This document shows, piece after piece, positions 44,842 through 55,235 of a stretch of 64,000 nt of DNA (positions are counted from its first letter, which is position 1; each line of letters begins with the position of its first letter). Location: contig NZ_PKRP01000007.1 of NCBI RefSeq assembly GCF_002855515.1, forward strand, positions 1 through 64,000, written 5' to 3'. Source of the DNA: Rhizobium sp. TH135. Its GTDB lineage: Bacteria > Pseudomonadota > Alphaproteobacteria > Rhizobiales > Rhizobiaceae. The notes beneath the pieces were generated by a model that saw only the letters and a list, made by a program, of their open reading frames with translations, was not told the origin of the DNA and did not search any database. A program made the translations under genes and the position numbers.

Positions 44842-46029
44842 TCAGAAGAACGCCTGAATACCGGTCTGGGCACGACCAAGAATGAGCGCATGCACGTCAT
44901 GCGTGCCCTCATAGGTGTTCACGGTTTCCAGGTTCTGCGCATGGCGCATGACATGGTATTCGATCTGGATGCCGTTGCCGCCATGCATGTCGCGGGCCAT
45001 GCGGGCGATGTCGAGCGCCTTGCCGCAGTTGTTGCGCTTGACGATCGAGATCATCTCCGGCGCGAACTGGTGTTCGTCCATCAGCCGACCGACGCGCAGC
45101 GAACCGAGTAGACCAAGTGCGATCTCCGTCTGCATGTCGGCGAGCTTCTTCTGGAAGAGCTGCGTGCCGGCCAGCGGCTTGCCGAACTGTTTGCGGTCAA
45201 GGCCATACTGGCGGGCGCGGTGCCAGCAATCTTCGGCCGCACCAAGAACACCCCAGGAGATACCATAGCGGGCGCGGTTCAGGCAGCCGAAGGGCCCCTT
45301 GAGGCCGGATACGTTTGGCAGAAGCGCACCTTCACCGACTTCAACGCCATCCATGACGATCTCGCCGGTGACCGAAGCGCGCAGCGAAAGCTTGCCGCCG
45401 ATCTTCGGCGCCGACAGACCCTTCATGCCCTTTTCGAGGATGAAGCCACGGATCTCGCCGCCATGCGCCTCCGACTTCGCCCAGACGACGAAGACATCGG
45501 CGATCGGGGAATTCGAGATCCACATCTTGGCGCCGCGCAACCGGTAACCGCCCTCGATCTTTTCGGCGCGAGTCTTCATGCCACCCGGATCCGAGCCAGC
45601 ATCCGGTTCGGTCAGGCCGAAGCAGCCGATGAGTTCGCCGGAGACGAGGCCCGGCAGATACTTGTCCTTCTGCTCCTCGGAGCCATAGGCATAGATCGGA
45701 TAGATGACCAACGACGACTGGACGCTCATCATCGAGCGATAGCCGGAATCGATACGCTCGATCTCACGTGCGACGAGGCCGTAGGAAACGTAGTTAGCGC
45801 CGGCGGCACCATATTTCTCCGGCAGCGTGACACCGAGAAGCCCGGCCTGCCCCATCAGTCGGAAAAGCTCCGGCTCGACCGTTTCACCGAGATAAGCGTC
45901 GGAGACCCGCGGCGCGAGCTCGGCCTGCGCAAAGGCTGCCGCTGCATCCTGGATCATCCGTTCGTCCTCGTTCAGGACCTCGGACATCAGGAAAGGATCA
46001 CTCCAGGAAAAGGGCTGCATCTCGCTCAT
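44842..46029 (-). CDS. gcdH: Glutaryl-CoA dehydrogenase
   Basis: A 395-residue flavoprotein that oxidises and decarboxylates glutaryl-CoA to crotonyl-CoA, the last specific step of lysine and tryptophan breakdown. The catalytic Glu is in [27 protein letters not shown] and the glutaryl-binding Arg region [12 protein letters not shown] are typical. The start is put at 46029 (MSEMQPF); 46038 is possible. Divergent from a GcvA-like LysR gene, the usual arrangement of gcdH with GcdR. Confidence 0.93.
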   Translation of the reverse strand: MSEMQPFSWSDPFLMSEVLNEDERMIQDAAAAFAQAELAPRVSDAYLGETVEPELFRLMGQAGLLGVTLPEKYGAAGANYVSYGLVAREIERIDSGYRSMMSVQSSLVIYPIYAYGSEEQKDKYLPGLVSGELIGCFGLTEPDAGSDPGGMKTRAEKIEGGYRLRGAKMWISNSPIADVFVVWAKSEAHGGEIRGFILEKGMKGLSAPKIGGKLSLRASVTGEIVMDGVEVGEGALLPNVSGLKGPFGCLNRARYGISWGVLGAAEDCWHRARQYGLDRKQFGKPLAGTQLFQKKLADMQTEIALGLLGSLRVGRLMDEHQFAPEMISIVKRNNCGKALDIARMARDMHGGNGIQIEYHVMRHAQNLETVNTYEGTHDVHALILGRAQTGIQAFF

Positions 46030-46071
46030 CGGTCTCATCCATTTGTTTCGTTATCCCAGATTCCTCATGAC

Positions 46072-46099
46072 TGAGTAGAATTCAAGCCATGTTTACTCA
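46072..46099. promoter_or_regulatory. Inverted repeat in the gcdH-regulator promoter region
   Basis: TGAGTA (46072-46077) and TACTCA (46094-46099) form a perfect 6-bp inverted repeat with 16 bp between, located 43 bp from gcdH and 28 bp from the regulator start. A candidate LysR-type site; function inferred from position. Confidence 0.35.
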
Positions 46100-46126
46100 T
46101 GTTGCTATTAGGTCTATTCATATCGC

Positions 46127-47047
46127 ATGCTCACACACCAACGCCGTTTCCTGCCCTCCACCAGCGCGCTTGCCGCCTTCGATTCCGTCGCGAAGCTCGG
46201 CAGCTTTTCGGCTGCGGCCAATGAACTGGCACTGACGCAAGGTGCCATCAGCCGCCAGATTGGCTTGCTGGAGGACCAGCTGGGCGTCCGGCTCTTCGAG
46301 CGCACCAACAGGGGCGTGGAGCTGACCTCGATCGGCCGCACTTATGCCAAGGGTATCGGCGACGCACTGGCCACGATCCGCACACTCTCGCTCGAAGCCA
46401 TGGCCACCCGTGATGACACCCATCTGCGGCTCGCCATCCTGCCGACCTTCGGCACCCGCTGGCTGATGCCGCGCATGCCGGATTTTCTCTCGAAGAATCC
46501 GGCGATCATCATGGACTTCGCAACCCGCATCGGCCAGTTCGATTTCGAGGGGTCGGGTCTCGATGCAGCCATCCATATCGGCGAACCGAACTGGCCCGGC
46601 ACGGATTGCCAGTTTCTGATGCATGAAATGGTGGCCCCCGTCTGCAGTCCTACTTTCCTCGCGGAAAACCCCGTGAAGCGGCCTGAAGACCTGCTGACAA
46701 AGCCCCTGTTCGATATGGCCTCGCGTCCACGCGCCTGGGAACAGTGGTTCGCGAGCCTCGACATCGGCGAAGGCCGAGGCGGCGGCATGCGCTTCGAGCA
46801 GTTCTCCAACGTCGTCCAAGCCTGCCATGCTGGCCTTGGCATTGCGCTGGTCCCGACCTTCCTGATCGAGCCGGAACTGGCGAGTGGCCAGCTCGTCCGC
46901 GCCTGGGATCACGAGGTCAAAAGTGCGAGCGCCTACTACCTCGTTCGCCCCTTGTCGAAGATGGCCTATGGGCCGGCCAGCACCTTCGCAGCCTGGATCC
47001 TGGAGCAAGCGAAAGCCTTCAGCGAGCGACGCCCGACAAGCGGTTGA
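46127..47047 (+). CDS. LysR-family regulator of gcdH (GcdR-like)
   Basis: A 306-residue GcvA-type LysR protein with the helix-turn-helix around GSFSAAANELALTQGAISRQ and a ligand domain with LAILPTFGTRWLMPRM. It is divergent from gcdH, where related regulators respond to glutarate. Paralogue of the regulator at 30619. Confidence 0.9.
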   Translation: MLTHQRRFLPSTSALAAFDSVAKLGSFSAAANELALTQGAISRQIGLLEDQLGVRLFERTNRGVELTSIGRTYAKGIGDALATIRTLSLEAMATRDDTHLRLAILPTFGTRWLMPRMPDFLSKNPAIIMDFATRIGQFDFEGSGLDAAIHIGEPNWPGTDCQFLMHEMVAPVCSPTFLAENPVKRPEDLLTKPLFDMASRPRAWEQWFASLDIGEGRGGGMRFEQFSNVVQACHAGLGIALVPTFLIEPELASGQLVRAWDHEVKSASAYYLVRPLSKMAYGPASTFAAWILEQAKAFSERRPTSG

Positions 47048-47153
47048 AGAGCACCCAGAAATGACTCTCGACCTGTGTCCTGTGCCGATTGACAACCTAT
47101 TGTCATGAGCAAAGACTACCCTTCGAAAGCCATGATCAGGCTCGGAGGGGACC

Positions 47154-50100
47154 ATGTTCACACACCGTTTTTCGGGATTTCTCGCACTCGCGCTGGCTCT
47201 TGTCCCGATATCCCTTCCAGCTTCCGCACAGGATATGCGCACCATCGAGCGCATCGATGATGCCGACTATTTCGGCTTCGATCTCAGGACGGAAAAGAAT
47301 GTCTCCATCGATGAATGCGAGGCAAGCTGCATCGGCGACGCGTCCTGCCGGGCCTTCACTTACAATCCGAAGGTCAACTGGTGCTTCCTCAAGTCCGATT
47401 ATGACCAGCTGAACAGTTTTCCAGGCGCGATCGCGGGCCGCATCGTCGTCCAGACCGCCGAGGAAGACATCGGCGCCCCGCCGGCACTGCCTTTTGTTTC
47501 GGAATACCTGAAGACTGAAGCTCGCAACCAACGCGACAATCTCGCGGTCGTGCCAGACCAGGAGGGGCTCGGACGCGACGCCCTCATCGAAACCGGTCGC
47601 GCGGCGTTCACTGGCGGTAATATCGACTACGCCATCGCCTCGATGAAAGGCGCCCTGTCGGCCGATCCCGATGATCAGGCCTTGTGGCTTGAACTGGCCC
47701 GCATGGCAAACACCGTGACCGGCAATTATTCCATGGCCAATGAAGGGGCGATGGCCTCGATCAACGGCTATCTGCTGACCCGTGGCGCCACGACCCGCGC
47801 CGACGCCTTGGCCACGCTCGCCAAGTCACTGGAAAACAGCGAGAACTGGCGTCCGGCCCTGAGTGCCTACAAGGCAAGCCTCGAACTCGCGTCGAACGCC
47901 GAAGTGCGCGCCGCCTTCGAAGACCTTCGCTCCCGCCAGGGCTTCCGCGTCGTCAACAACACGGTCGATTCCGACAGCGCCTCGCCGCGCGCCTGCGTCG
48001 AATTCTCCGAACCGCTGGTCAAGCGCGGCGTCGACTACTCGTCCTTTGTCACCCTCGACGGCAAGACGCCGAAGGCGCTCGAAGCGAAGAACAACCAGAT
48101 CTGCGTCGAAGGCCTGGAGCATGGCGGTCGCTACCGCCTCGCACTGCGCGCCGGCCTGCCCTCGTCGGTTGACGAAAATCTGGAAGCCCCGGCCGAGCTT
48201 GAGCTTTACGTCCGCGATCGCAGTTCTACGGTGCGCTTCACCGGCGACGCCTTCGTTCTTCCCTCCTCCGCGCGCCAGGGCATTCCGCTGGTCTCGATCA
48301 ACAGCGAAAGCGCCAATCTCGAACTCTACCGGATAGGCGACCGCAACATCGCTCCGCTTCTGGCCGCCTCGCAGTTCCTGACCCAGATGGACGGCTACAC
48401 TGCCGGGCGCGTCAAGGACGAGATCGGCGAACTTGTCTGGCAGGGCTCGGTCGAGATCGCCAACGAACAGAACAAGGAAGTCGTCACCAGCATTCCGCTG
48501 CAGGAAGCGCTGCCCACCCGCAAGCCCGGCATCTATGTGATGACCGCCGTCTCGCCGACTTCCGTGAACGAGAACTGGGACAGCCGCGCAACGCAATGGT
48601 TCGTCGTCTCCGACATCGGCCTCTCGACCTTTGCCGGCAGCGACGGGCTGCATGTCTTTGCCCGTTCGCTCGCATCGGCTAGCCCGCTTGCCGATATCGA
48701 GCTGCAGCTGATTGCCAAAAACAACGAGATCCTGGCAACCGCCACGACTGACGCAGACGGCCGCGCCCGCTTCGATGCCGGTCTCGTCCGCGGCGGCGCG
48801 GCATTGGCACCGGCCGTCATCGCAGCCCGCAGCGGTGCCGACGACAACGTCTTCCTCGACATGACCCGCGCTGGCTTTGACCTCTCCGACCGTGGCGTCA
48901 CCGGTCGCCCGGCACCGGGCCCGGTCGATATCCTCGCCTGGACCGAGCGTGGCATTTACCGCCCTGGCGAAACCGTGCATGCGGCAGCTCTGACCCGCGA
49001 CACCAATGCCGATGCCATTTCCGGCCTGCCGCTGACTTTCCTCTTCTCGCGACCGGATGGTGTCGAGTTCCGCCGCATGGCGGTATCAAGCGAGACACTC
49101 GGTGGTTATGCCGTCGATCTGCCCGTCCTGGCCAATGCCATGCGCGGCACCTGGACAGTCGCAATCCACACCGACCCCAAGAAGCCGGCGATCGCCCAGT
49201 CGACCTTCCTCGTCGATGACTTCGTACCGGATCGACTCGATCTCAAACTGTCCAGCGAAGCAAAGGCGATCTCGCCTGAGGCACCCGTGACGGTGTCCGC
49301 CGATGGTCGTTACCTTTACGGCGCACCGGCAGCAGGCCTTACGCTCGAAGGCGAAGTCGTCATTCGCCCGACAACAAGCCATCCTGACTTTGATCGCTAC
49401 AGCTTCGGCCTGGCGGACGAAGAAGGCATCGAGGATATGCGTGTCCCGCTCGAAGGCCTTGAAGCACTGGATGGCGACGGTCTCGCCAGCATCGACGTCT
49501 CCCTGACCGACCTGCCTTCGACAACGCGGCTCCTGAATGCCGACGTGGTGCTGCGTCTGCGCGAAGGCGGTGGCCGCGCTGTTGAGCGCAAACTGAGCCT
49601 GCCGGTCACGCCGGAAGGCCCTATGATTGGCATCAAGCCGGAATTCGAGGGCGATCTCGCCGAAAACACCAATGCCGGCTTCAACCTGATCGCCCTTGGC
49701 CCCGAGGGTGAGCGCCAGGCGCTGCCGGCTGCACGCTGGAAGCTGATCAAGCTGGAGCGGAACTACCAGTGGTACCGCGACGGCTCGTCCTGGCGTTACG
49801 AACCGATCACCACGACCAAGCTGGTGGCCGATGGCACCACAGACATTGCTGCCGATGGCACGCCGCTCTCGGTACCCGTCACATGGGGCAGCCACCGTCT
49901 GGAGGTCGAACAGGGCGGCGCGGTCACCAGCGTCGATTTCGATGCCGGCTGGTTCGTCACCGCAAGCTCCACCGAGACGCCGGATGCCTTGGAAATCGGC
50001 CTCGACAAGCCCTCCTATCAGGTCGGCGACACCGCAAAGCTGAAGATCTCACCGCGCTTTGCCGGCCAGGTGATCGTAACCTCCGGCACGGATGCTCTGA

Positions 50101-52598
50101 TTTCCACCCAGGTTGCCGATGTGCCGGCCACAGGCGCGGAAATCGAGATACCCGTGACTGCGGATTTCGGCGCCGGCGCCTATGTGACCGCGACACTTTT
50201 CCGTCCGGGTGATGCCGAGGAAAGCCGCATGCCGGCGCGTGCGATCGGCATTGCCTGGCTCGCCGTCGATCCGGGCGCCGACAAGCTTGCGATCAAGCTT
50301 TCACCGCCGGAAAAGACGCTGCCCCGCCAGCCGCTCGAAATCCCGGTGGAAGTCACCGGGGCTGGCATCGGCGAGGAAGCCTATGTGATGGTCGCCGCCG
50401 TCGACGTCGGCATCCTCAACCTCACCCGGTACGAGACACCCGATCCGGAAGGCTACTACTTCGGCCAGCGCCGCCTGGGTCTTGAATTGCGCGACCTCTA
50501 TGGCCGCCTGATCGATGGCTCGCTGGGCGCAACCGGACGTCTGCGCACCGGTGGTGACGGCGGCCAGGTTGCGCTGCAGGGCAATCCGCCGCGCGAAAAG
50601 CTCGTGGCCTTCTTCTCCGGACCCGTGAAGCTCGATGCAGATGGCAAGGCAACCGTCTCCTTCGATATCCCGCAGTTCAATGGCACCGCGCGTGTCATGG
50701 CATGGGCCTGGTCGAAGACCGGCGTCGGCCATGGCGAGACGGACGTGATCATCCGCGATCCGGTCGTCGTGACGGCAAGCCTGCCGAAGTTCCTCGCCCC
50801 AGAAGACCAGAGCACCCTGCGCCTTGATATCGCGGCGACAGACGCGCCATCAGGAACCTACACGCTCGCCGTCACCGGCAACGGTTCGGTCAGTGTCGGC
50901 GGCGCGGAAAGCCAGGAAGTTGCGCTGACCGCAGGTGAGACCACCACCGTCACACTGCCGCTCACCGCCAACACACCCGGCGATGGCGCAATCGACATTG
51001 CCCTGTCCGGCGCCGATGGCATCGCCGTCGGTCAGTCTCTCGATCTCCCCGTGCGCCCGGCAACCCTGCCGATCACCGAGCGGCAGGTCATTGCGCTCGC
51101 ACCGGGCAAGAGCCTGACTGTCGACGGCGACCTGCTCGCCGACAGCCTGCTGCAGGGTGCCTCGGTCAGCCTCAATGTTGCCCGCGCAGACGGGCTCGAC
51201 GTTCCCGGCCTGTTGATGGCGCTCGACCGCTACCCCTATGGCTGCGCCGAACAGACCACCAGCCGCGCGCTGCCGCTTCTCTACTTCGATGAACTGGCCA
51301 AGCTCTCCGGCCTGCCGGAAGACGAGGCGATCAACAAGCGCGTTCAGGATGGCATCCTGCGTGTACTCGCCTATCAGTCGTCAAGCGGCTCCTTCGGCCT
51401 CTGGGCACCGGGTTCTGAAAGCCTCTGGCTCGACGCCTATGTCACCGACTTCCTGACCCGTGCCCGCGAACAGAAGTACGACGTGCCGGAGGAAGCCTTG
51501 GTCCAGGCGCTGCAGAACCTGCAGAACCGCATCGCCTATGACAACGACATCCGCACGCGCGGCAACGAGATTGCCTATGCCCTCTACGTGCTCGCCCGCA
51601 GCCGCAAGGCTTCGCTGAGCGATCTGCGCTACTACGCCGATACGATGCTGGGTGATTTCCCCACACCCCTCTCCAAGGCGCATCTGGCAGCGGCATTGTC
51701 GCTCTATGGCGACAGCGAACGGGCAAACGGCGTCTTCCTCGATGCAGCCGGCATGAGTGAGCAGGCCCGCCTGACGCCGGTCAGCTTCTCCCGCTCCGAC
51801 TATGGCTCGGCATTGCGTGATGCAGCCGGTGTCCTGGCCCTTGCCGCCGAAAGCCGACCGGTTCCGCCTGTCGTGCCGATCCTGGCAAAGGTCGTGGCCG
51901 ACGAATGGAAGGCGAAGCAGACGCTCAGCACTCAGGAACAGACCTGGATGCTGCTCGCCGCCCGCGCGCTCCAGCAGGACGACAACGGTCTGAAGCTCGA
52001 TGTGAACGGCGCCGAAAAGACCGGCGCCTATGCAGCCACCATCCCAGGCGACGCCCTGCTGCAGGCGCCGATGACGCTCACCAATACCGGGCTTGATCCG
52101 GTCAGTGCGGCGATCACGACGGTAGCAGCCCCGGTCGAACCGCCCGCAGCCGGTGGCGAAGGCTTCGAGATCACCAAGACCTATTACGGTCTCGACGGCG
52201 AGGAGGCCAACGTCACCGAAGCGATCCAGAACGAACGTTATGTTGTGGTGCTGGAAGTGACCGAGGAAGACGAGTGGCCGGCGCAGCTGCTGGTGACCGA
52301 TCTGCTTCCGGCGGGGTTCGAAATCGACAATCCGGGCCTGGTCGACAGCGCCGCCTTGGCGAACTTCGACTGGATCGGCCAGACCGAAACCGCCCATCTT
52401 GAGTTCCGCAGCGACCGTTTCGTGGCAGCGATCAATCGCGGCGAAGGCGAGAACGGCACGATCACTCTGGCCTATGTCGTCCGCGCGGTCACGCCGGGCA
52501 CATATGACCTGCCGGCAGCGAGCGTCGAAGACATGTATCGCCCGCAGCTGTCGGCGCGCACGGCAGCGGGTGCGATGACGGTCTCGACCGCACCCTGA
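47154..52598 (+). CDS. Bacterial alpha-2-macroglobulin with PAN domain
   Basis: A 1814-residue secreted protein. A signal peptide (LALALALVPISLPASAQ) without lipobox, a PAN/apple domain with six cysteines (about 28-90), helical repeats (about 140-250), a series of macroglobulin beta domains, the bait-region part, and the thioester site Cys1364 in YGCAEQTTSRALP followed by the helical thioester domain and a receptor-type domain at the end. Such proteins trap proteases in the periplasm. E. coli YfhM is a lipoprotein, this one seems not to be. It overlaps pbpC by one base. Confidence 0.93.
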   Translation: MFTHRFSGFLALALALVPISLPASAQDMRTIERIDDADYFGFDLRTEKNVSIDECEASCIGDASCRAFTYNPKVNWCFLKSDYDQLNSFPGAIAGRIVVQTAEEDIGAPPALPFVSEYLKTEARNQRDNLAVVPDQEGLGRDALIETGRAAFTGGNIDYAIASMKGALSADPDDQALWLELARMANTVTGNYSMANEGAMASINGYLLTRGATTRADALATLAKSLENSENWRPALSAYKASLELASNAEVRAAFEDLRSRQGFRVVNNTVDSDSASPRACVEFSEPLVKRGVDYSSFVTLDGKTPKALEAKNNQICVEGLEHGGRYRLALRAGLPSSVDENLEAPAELELYVRDRSSTVRFTGDAFVLPSSARQGIPLVSINSESANLELYRIGDRNIAPLLAASQFLTQMDGYTAGRVKDEIGELVWQGSVEIANEQNKEVVTSIPLQEALPTRKPGIYVMTAVSPTSVNENWDSRATQWFVVSDIGLSTFAGSDGLHVFARSLASASPLADIELQLIAKNNEILATATTDADGRARFDAGLVRGGAALAPAVIAARSGADDNVFLDMTRAGFDLSDRGVTGRPAPGPVDILAWTERGIYRPGETVHAAALTRDTNADAISGLPLTFLFSRPDGVEFRRMAVSSETLGGYAVDLPVLANAMRGTWTVAIHTDPKKPAIAQSTFLVDDFVPDRLDLKLSSEAKAISPEAPVTVSADGRYLYGAPAAGLTLEGEVVIRPTTSHPDFDRYSFGLADEEGIEDMRVPLEGLEALDGDGLASIDVSLTDLPSTTRLLNADVVLRLREGGGRAVERKLSLPVTPEGPMIGIKPEFEGDLAENTNAGFNLIALGPEGERQALPAARWKLIKLERNYQWYRDGSSWRYEPITTTKLVADGTTDIAADGTPLSVPVTWGSHRLEVEQGGAVTSVDFDAGWFVTASSTETPDALEIGLDKPSYQVGDTAKLKISPRFAGQVIVTSGTDALISTQVADVPATGAEIEIPVTADFGAGAYVTATLFRPGDAEESRMPARAIGIAWLAVDPGADKLAIKLSPPEKTLPRQPLEIPVEVTGAGIGEEAYVMVAAVDVGILNLTRYETPDPEGYYFGQRRLGLELRDLYGRLIDGSLGATGRLRTGGDGGQVALQGNPPREKLVAFFSGPVKLDADGKATVSFDIPQFNGTARVMAWAWSKTGVGHGETDVIIRDPVVVTASLPKFLAPEDQSTLRLDIAATDAPSGTYTLAVTGNGSVSVGGAESQEVALTAGETTTVTLPLTANTPGDGAIDIALSGADGIAVGQSLDLPVRPATLPITERQVIALAPGKSLTVDGDLLADSLLQGASVSLNVARADGLDVPGLLMALDRYPYGCAEQTTSRALPLLYFDELAKLSGLPEDEAINKRVQDGILRVLAYQSSSGSFGLWAPGSESLWLDAYVTDFLTRAREQKYDVPEEALVQALQNLQNRIAYDNDIRTRGNEIAYALYVLARSRKASLSDLRYYADTMLGDFPTPLSKAHLAAALSLYGDSERANGVFLDAAGMSEQARLTPVSFSRSDYGSALRDAAGVLALAAESRPVPPVVPILAKVVADEWKAKQTLSTQEQTWMLLAARALQQDDNGLKLDVNGAEKTGAYAATIPGDALLQAPMTLTNTGLDPVSAAITTVAAPVEPPAAGGEGFEITKTYYGLDGEEANVTEAIQNERYVVVLEVTEEDEWPAQLLVTDLLPAGFEIDNPGLVDSAALANFDWIGQTETAHLEFRSDRFVAAINRGEGENGTITLAYVVRAVTPGTYDLPAASVEDMYRPQLSARTAAGAMTVSTAP

Positions 52599-54685
52599 TG
52601 GGTCGGGCGAGGCGCATCGGGATCAGCATCGGGGCGGTCGCCATCGCGGCCACCGCTTCGCTCGCTGGGCTCGATTGGGCAGACAGAAACTACCCTCCCC
52701 CGCTGGACGCGGCGCGGGAGGTGTCGACCGAAATCCTCGATCGCGATGGCCAACTGTTGCGCGCCTTCGCGACCCGGGAGGGTCTCTGGCGGCTCGAAAC
52801 CACTGTCGATGACGTGGACCCGGCCCTGCTTCGCATACTGGTCGCCTATGAGGATCGGCGTTACGAAAACCATTCCGGCGTCGATGTTCTGGCGCTTGGT
52901 CGCGCCGCCTGGCAGCTTGCCGCCAACGGCCGCATTGTCTCCGGCGCCTCGACGCTTTCCATGCAGGTCGCACGCCTGATCGAGCCGCGCCGGGAACGCT
53001 CGCTGACGGCAAAGCTCATCCAGATCGCCCGCGCGATCCAGATCGAGCGACGCCTGTCGAAGACGGAAATCCTCAACCTCTATCTCACCCACGCCCCCTA
53101 TGGCGGCAATCTCGAAGGTGTGCGCGCGGCAAGCCTCGCCTGGTTCGGCAAGGAACCCAAACGCCTGTCGACAGCGGAGGCAGCTCTCCTCGTCGCGCTG
53201 CCCCAGCTGCCGGAAAAGCGTCGCCCGGACCGCTACCGCGACAATGCGTTCGAAGCCCGCAAACGGGTTCTGGAACGAGCGCGAGAGGCCGAAGTCGTTG
53301 ATGAGACGGAGGTCGAGCTGGCGCTGAACGCGTCGCTCCCGACCGTGCGGCGTCAATTACCGGCGCTAGCGCCACATCTCGCCGAAGCCGCACGCCGCAA
53401 GGCACCCGAGGCCAGCACCCACCAGACCACCATCCTGCGACCGGTACAGGAGACCCTGGAAAAGGTGGCGCTCGAAGCGGTCCGCAAGCTCGACCCCAAG
53501 GTCTCGCTTGCCTTGCTGATGGCCGATGCCACGACCGGCGAAATCGTCGCCGAAGTCGGCGCCGCCGATTATTTCGACGCATCCCGCTCCGGCTGGATCG
53601 ACATGACGCGTGCCGAGCGCTCGCCCGGCTCGGCGCTGAAGCCGTTCATCTACGGGCTTGCCTTCGAGCAGGGGCTGGTGGCACAGGAAACGATTGTCGA
53701 AGATCGTCCGGCCGACTTCTTTGGCTACCGCCCGAAGAATTTCGACATGCACTACCAGGGCGATGTCAGCATTCGCCAGGCGCTGCAGCTGTCGCTCAAT
53801 GTGCCAGCCGTTCGCCTGCTCGATGCCGTCGGCCCCTCACGCCTGACGGTGCGCCTGCGCCGCGCTGGTGTAACGCTGAAACTCCCGCCGAACGAGGCTC
53901 CAGGGCTGGCGATTGCGCTTGGCGGTGCGGGCATCACGCTAAAGGATCTTGTTCAGCTTTATGCAGGGCTCGCCAATCGCGAGCAGCCGGTGCGGCTCGG
54001 AGACGGCATCCGCGACAAGGCCGAACTGATCGACGAACAGCCCCTCTTCGAACCCTCAGCCGCCTGGACGGTGGCCGACGTGCTCGGCGACGTCCTGCCG
54101 CCAACCGGCAGCCCGCCCGCCGGCATCGCCTACAAGACCGGCACGAGCTACGGCTACCGTGACGCCTGGTCGGTCGGCTATGACGGTCGCTATGTCCTCG
54201 GCGTCTGGATCGGCCGCCCGGACAACGCTGCCGTCCCCGGCATCTCGGGCTATCAGACCGCCGCGCCGATCCTCTTCGAGGCCTTCGCCAAGTCGGGGCT
54301 TGCGGGCACGGCCCTGCCCCGTGCGCCGACAGGCGCCATCCGCATCGCCGCTTCCGAGCTGCCGCAGTCCCTGCGCCGTTTCTCCGTTGACCCGAACGGC
54401 CTCATCTCCGTCTCGGCCCGTGAGCGCCCGCCGCAGATCGTCTATCCGCTCGAAGGTTCGGTGCTGGAGCTCGGCAAAGGGCCGGACGGAGAAGCCTTGC
54501 CCGTCGTCATGAAAATGCAGGCCGGTCGGGCGCCATTCCGCTGGCTGGTCGACGGCAAGCCGATGAGCGACAACACCCGTCGACGAACCGGCGAGTGGCA
54601 CCCGGAGGGCTCAGGGCAATCGACGCTGACGGTCATTGACGCCGAAGGAAGAGCAGCCTCTGTAAACGTCTTCATCCGGAACTGA
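52598..54685 (+). CDS. pbpC: Penicillin-binding protein 1C
   Basis: A 695-residue class A PBP. N-terminal membrane helix (about 7-28), GT51 transglycosylase domain with catalytic Glu85 in VAYEDRRYENHSG, transpeptidase domain with Ser345-x-x-Lys348 in SPGSALKPF, SLN in QLSLNVPAV and Lys513-Thr-Gly in AYKTGTSYG, then a PBP1C C-terminal domain (about 610-695). Its start overlaps the alpha-2-macroglobulin stop by one base, the usual pbpC pairing; the two are thought to act in wall repair and protection after damage. Confidence 0.95.
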   Translation: MGRARRIGISIGAVAIAATASLAGLDWADRNYPPPLDAAREVSTEILDRDGQLLRAFATREGLWRLETTVDDVDPALLRILVAYEDRRYENHSGVDVLALGRAAWQLAANGRIVSGASTLSMQVARLIEPRRERSLTAKLIQIARAIQIERRLSKTEILNLYLTHAPYGGNLEGVRAASLAWFGKEPKRLSTAEAALLVALPQLPEKRRPDRYRDNAFEARKRVLERAREAEVVDETEVELALNASLPTVRRQLPALAPHLAEAARRKAPEASTHQTTILRPVQETLEKVALEAVRKLDPKVSLALLMADATTGEIVAEVGAADYFDASRSGWIDMTRAERSPGSALKPFIYGLAFEQGLVAQETIVEDRPADFFGYRPKNFDMHYQGDVSIRQALQLSLNVPAVRLLDAVGPSRLTVRLRRAGVTLKLPPNEAPGLAIALGGAGITLKDLVQLYAGLANREQPVRLGDGIRDKAELIDEQPLFEPSAAWTVADVLGDVLPPTGSPPAGIAYKTGTSYGYRDAWSVGYDGRYVLGVWIGRPDNAAVPGISGYQTAAPILFEAFAKSGLAGTALPRAPTGAIRIAASELPQSLRRFSVDPNGLISVSARERPPQIVYPLEGSVLELGKGPDGEALPVVMKMQAGRAPFRWLVDGKPMSDNTRRRTGEWHPEGSGQSTLTVIDAEGRAASVNVFIRN

Positions 54686-54772
54686 TGGGCCTCGAGCATC
54701 ACGCCCGTGATCCAGTCGTGCTCCCGCGCCGTAGAAATCTCCGTCAACCAATTCGAACGGGAGATCTTCATT

Positions 54773-55174
54773 ATGACCAGCAGCTTGCGCGCCGGATTGA
54801 TCACGCTCCTGACGCTCGCCTTCGCCATTCCCTCGGCAATGGCCAACGAGCGCTTCACAGCCAATGACATCAAGGGCGAGATCATCGGCAAACGCATTTA
54901 CCTCGCCGTTCCCTTCGGCGGTGAATTCCCGCTCAATTACCGCCTTGATGGCCAGGTCGACGGATCAGGTGAAGCCCTCGGCCTCGGCCGTTTTGCCAAG
55001 CCGAACGACAAGGGCAAATGGTGGATCAAGGGCGACCGCCTGTGCCAGCAGTTCACCAGCTGGTACAAGGGTGCACCGATGTGCTTCGAGCTGATCCGCA
55101 CCGGTGACAAGCGCCTGAAGTGGATCCGCGACAACGGCGAAACCGGCACGGCCCGCATCGGCAGCAGCATCTGA
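54773..55174 (+). CDS. Small secreted protein, unknown function
   Basis: A 133-residue protein with a signal peptide (LITLLTLAFAIPSAMAN, cleavage near residue 24). The mature part is beta-rich with WWIKGDRLCQQFTSWYKGAP and two cysteines that could form a disulfide (CQQF and PMCFEL). It resembles DUF995-type rhizobial secreted proteins, not firmly. GGGAG precedes the ATG at 54773. Confidence 0.7.
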   Translation: MTSSLRAGLITLLTLAFAIPSAMANERFTANDIKGEIIGKRIYLAVPFGGEFPLNYRLDGQVDGSGEALGLGRFAKPNDKGKWWIKGDRLCQQFTSWYKGAPMCFELIRTGDKRLKWIRDNGETGTARIGSSI

Positions 55175-55235
55175 CACTGCTTGCCGCTCATGCTACGGAT
55201 CCCTATTCTGTCCGAATTGGAGATTGGGGACCCAG

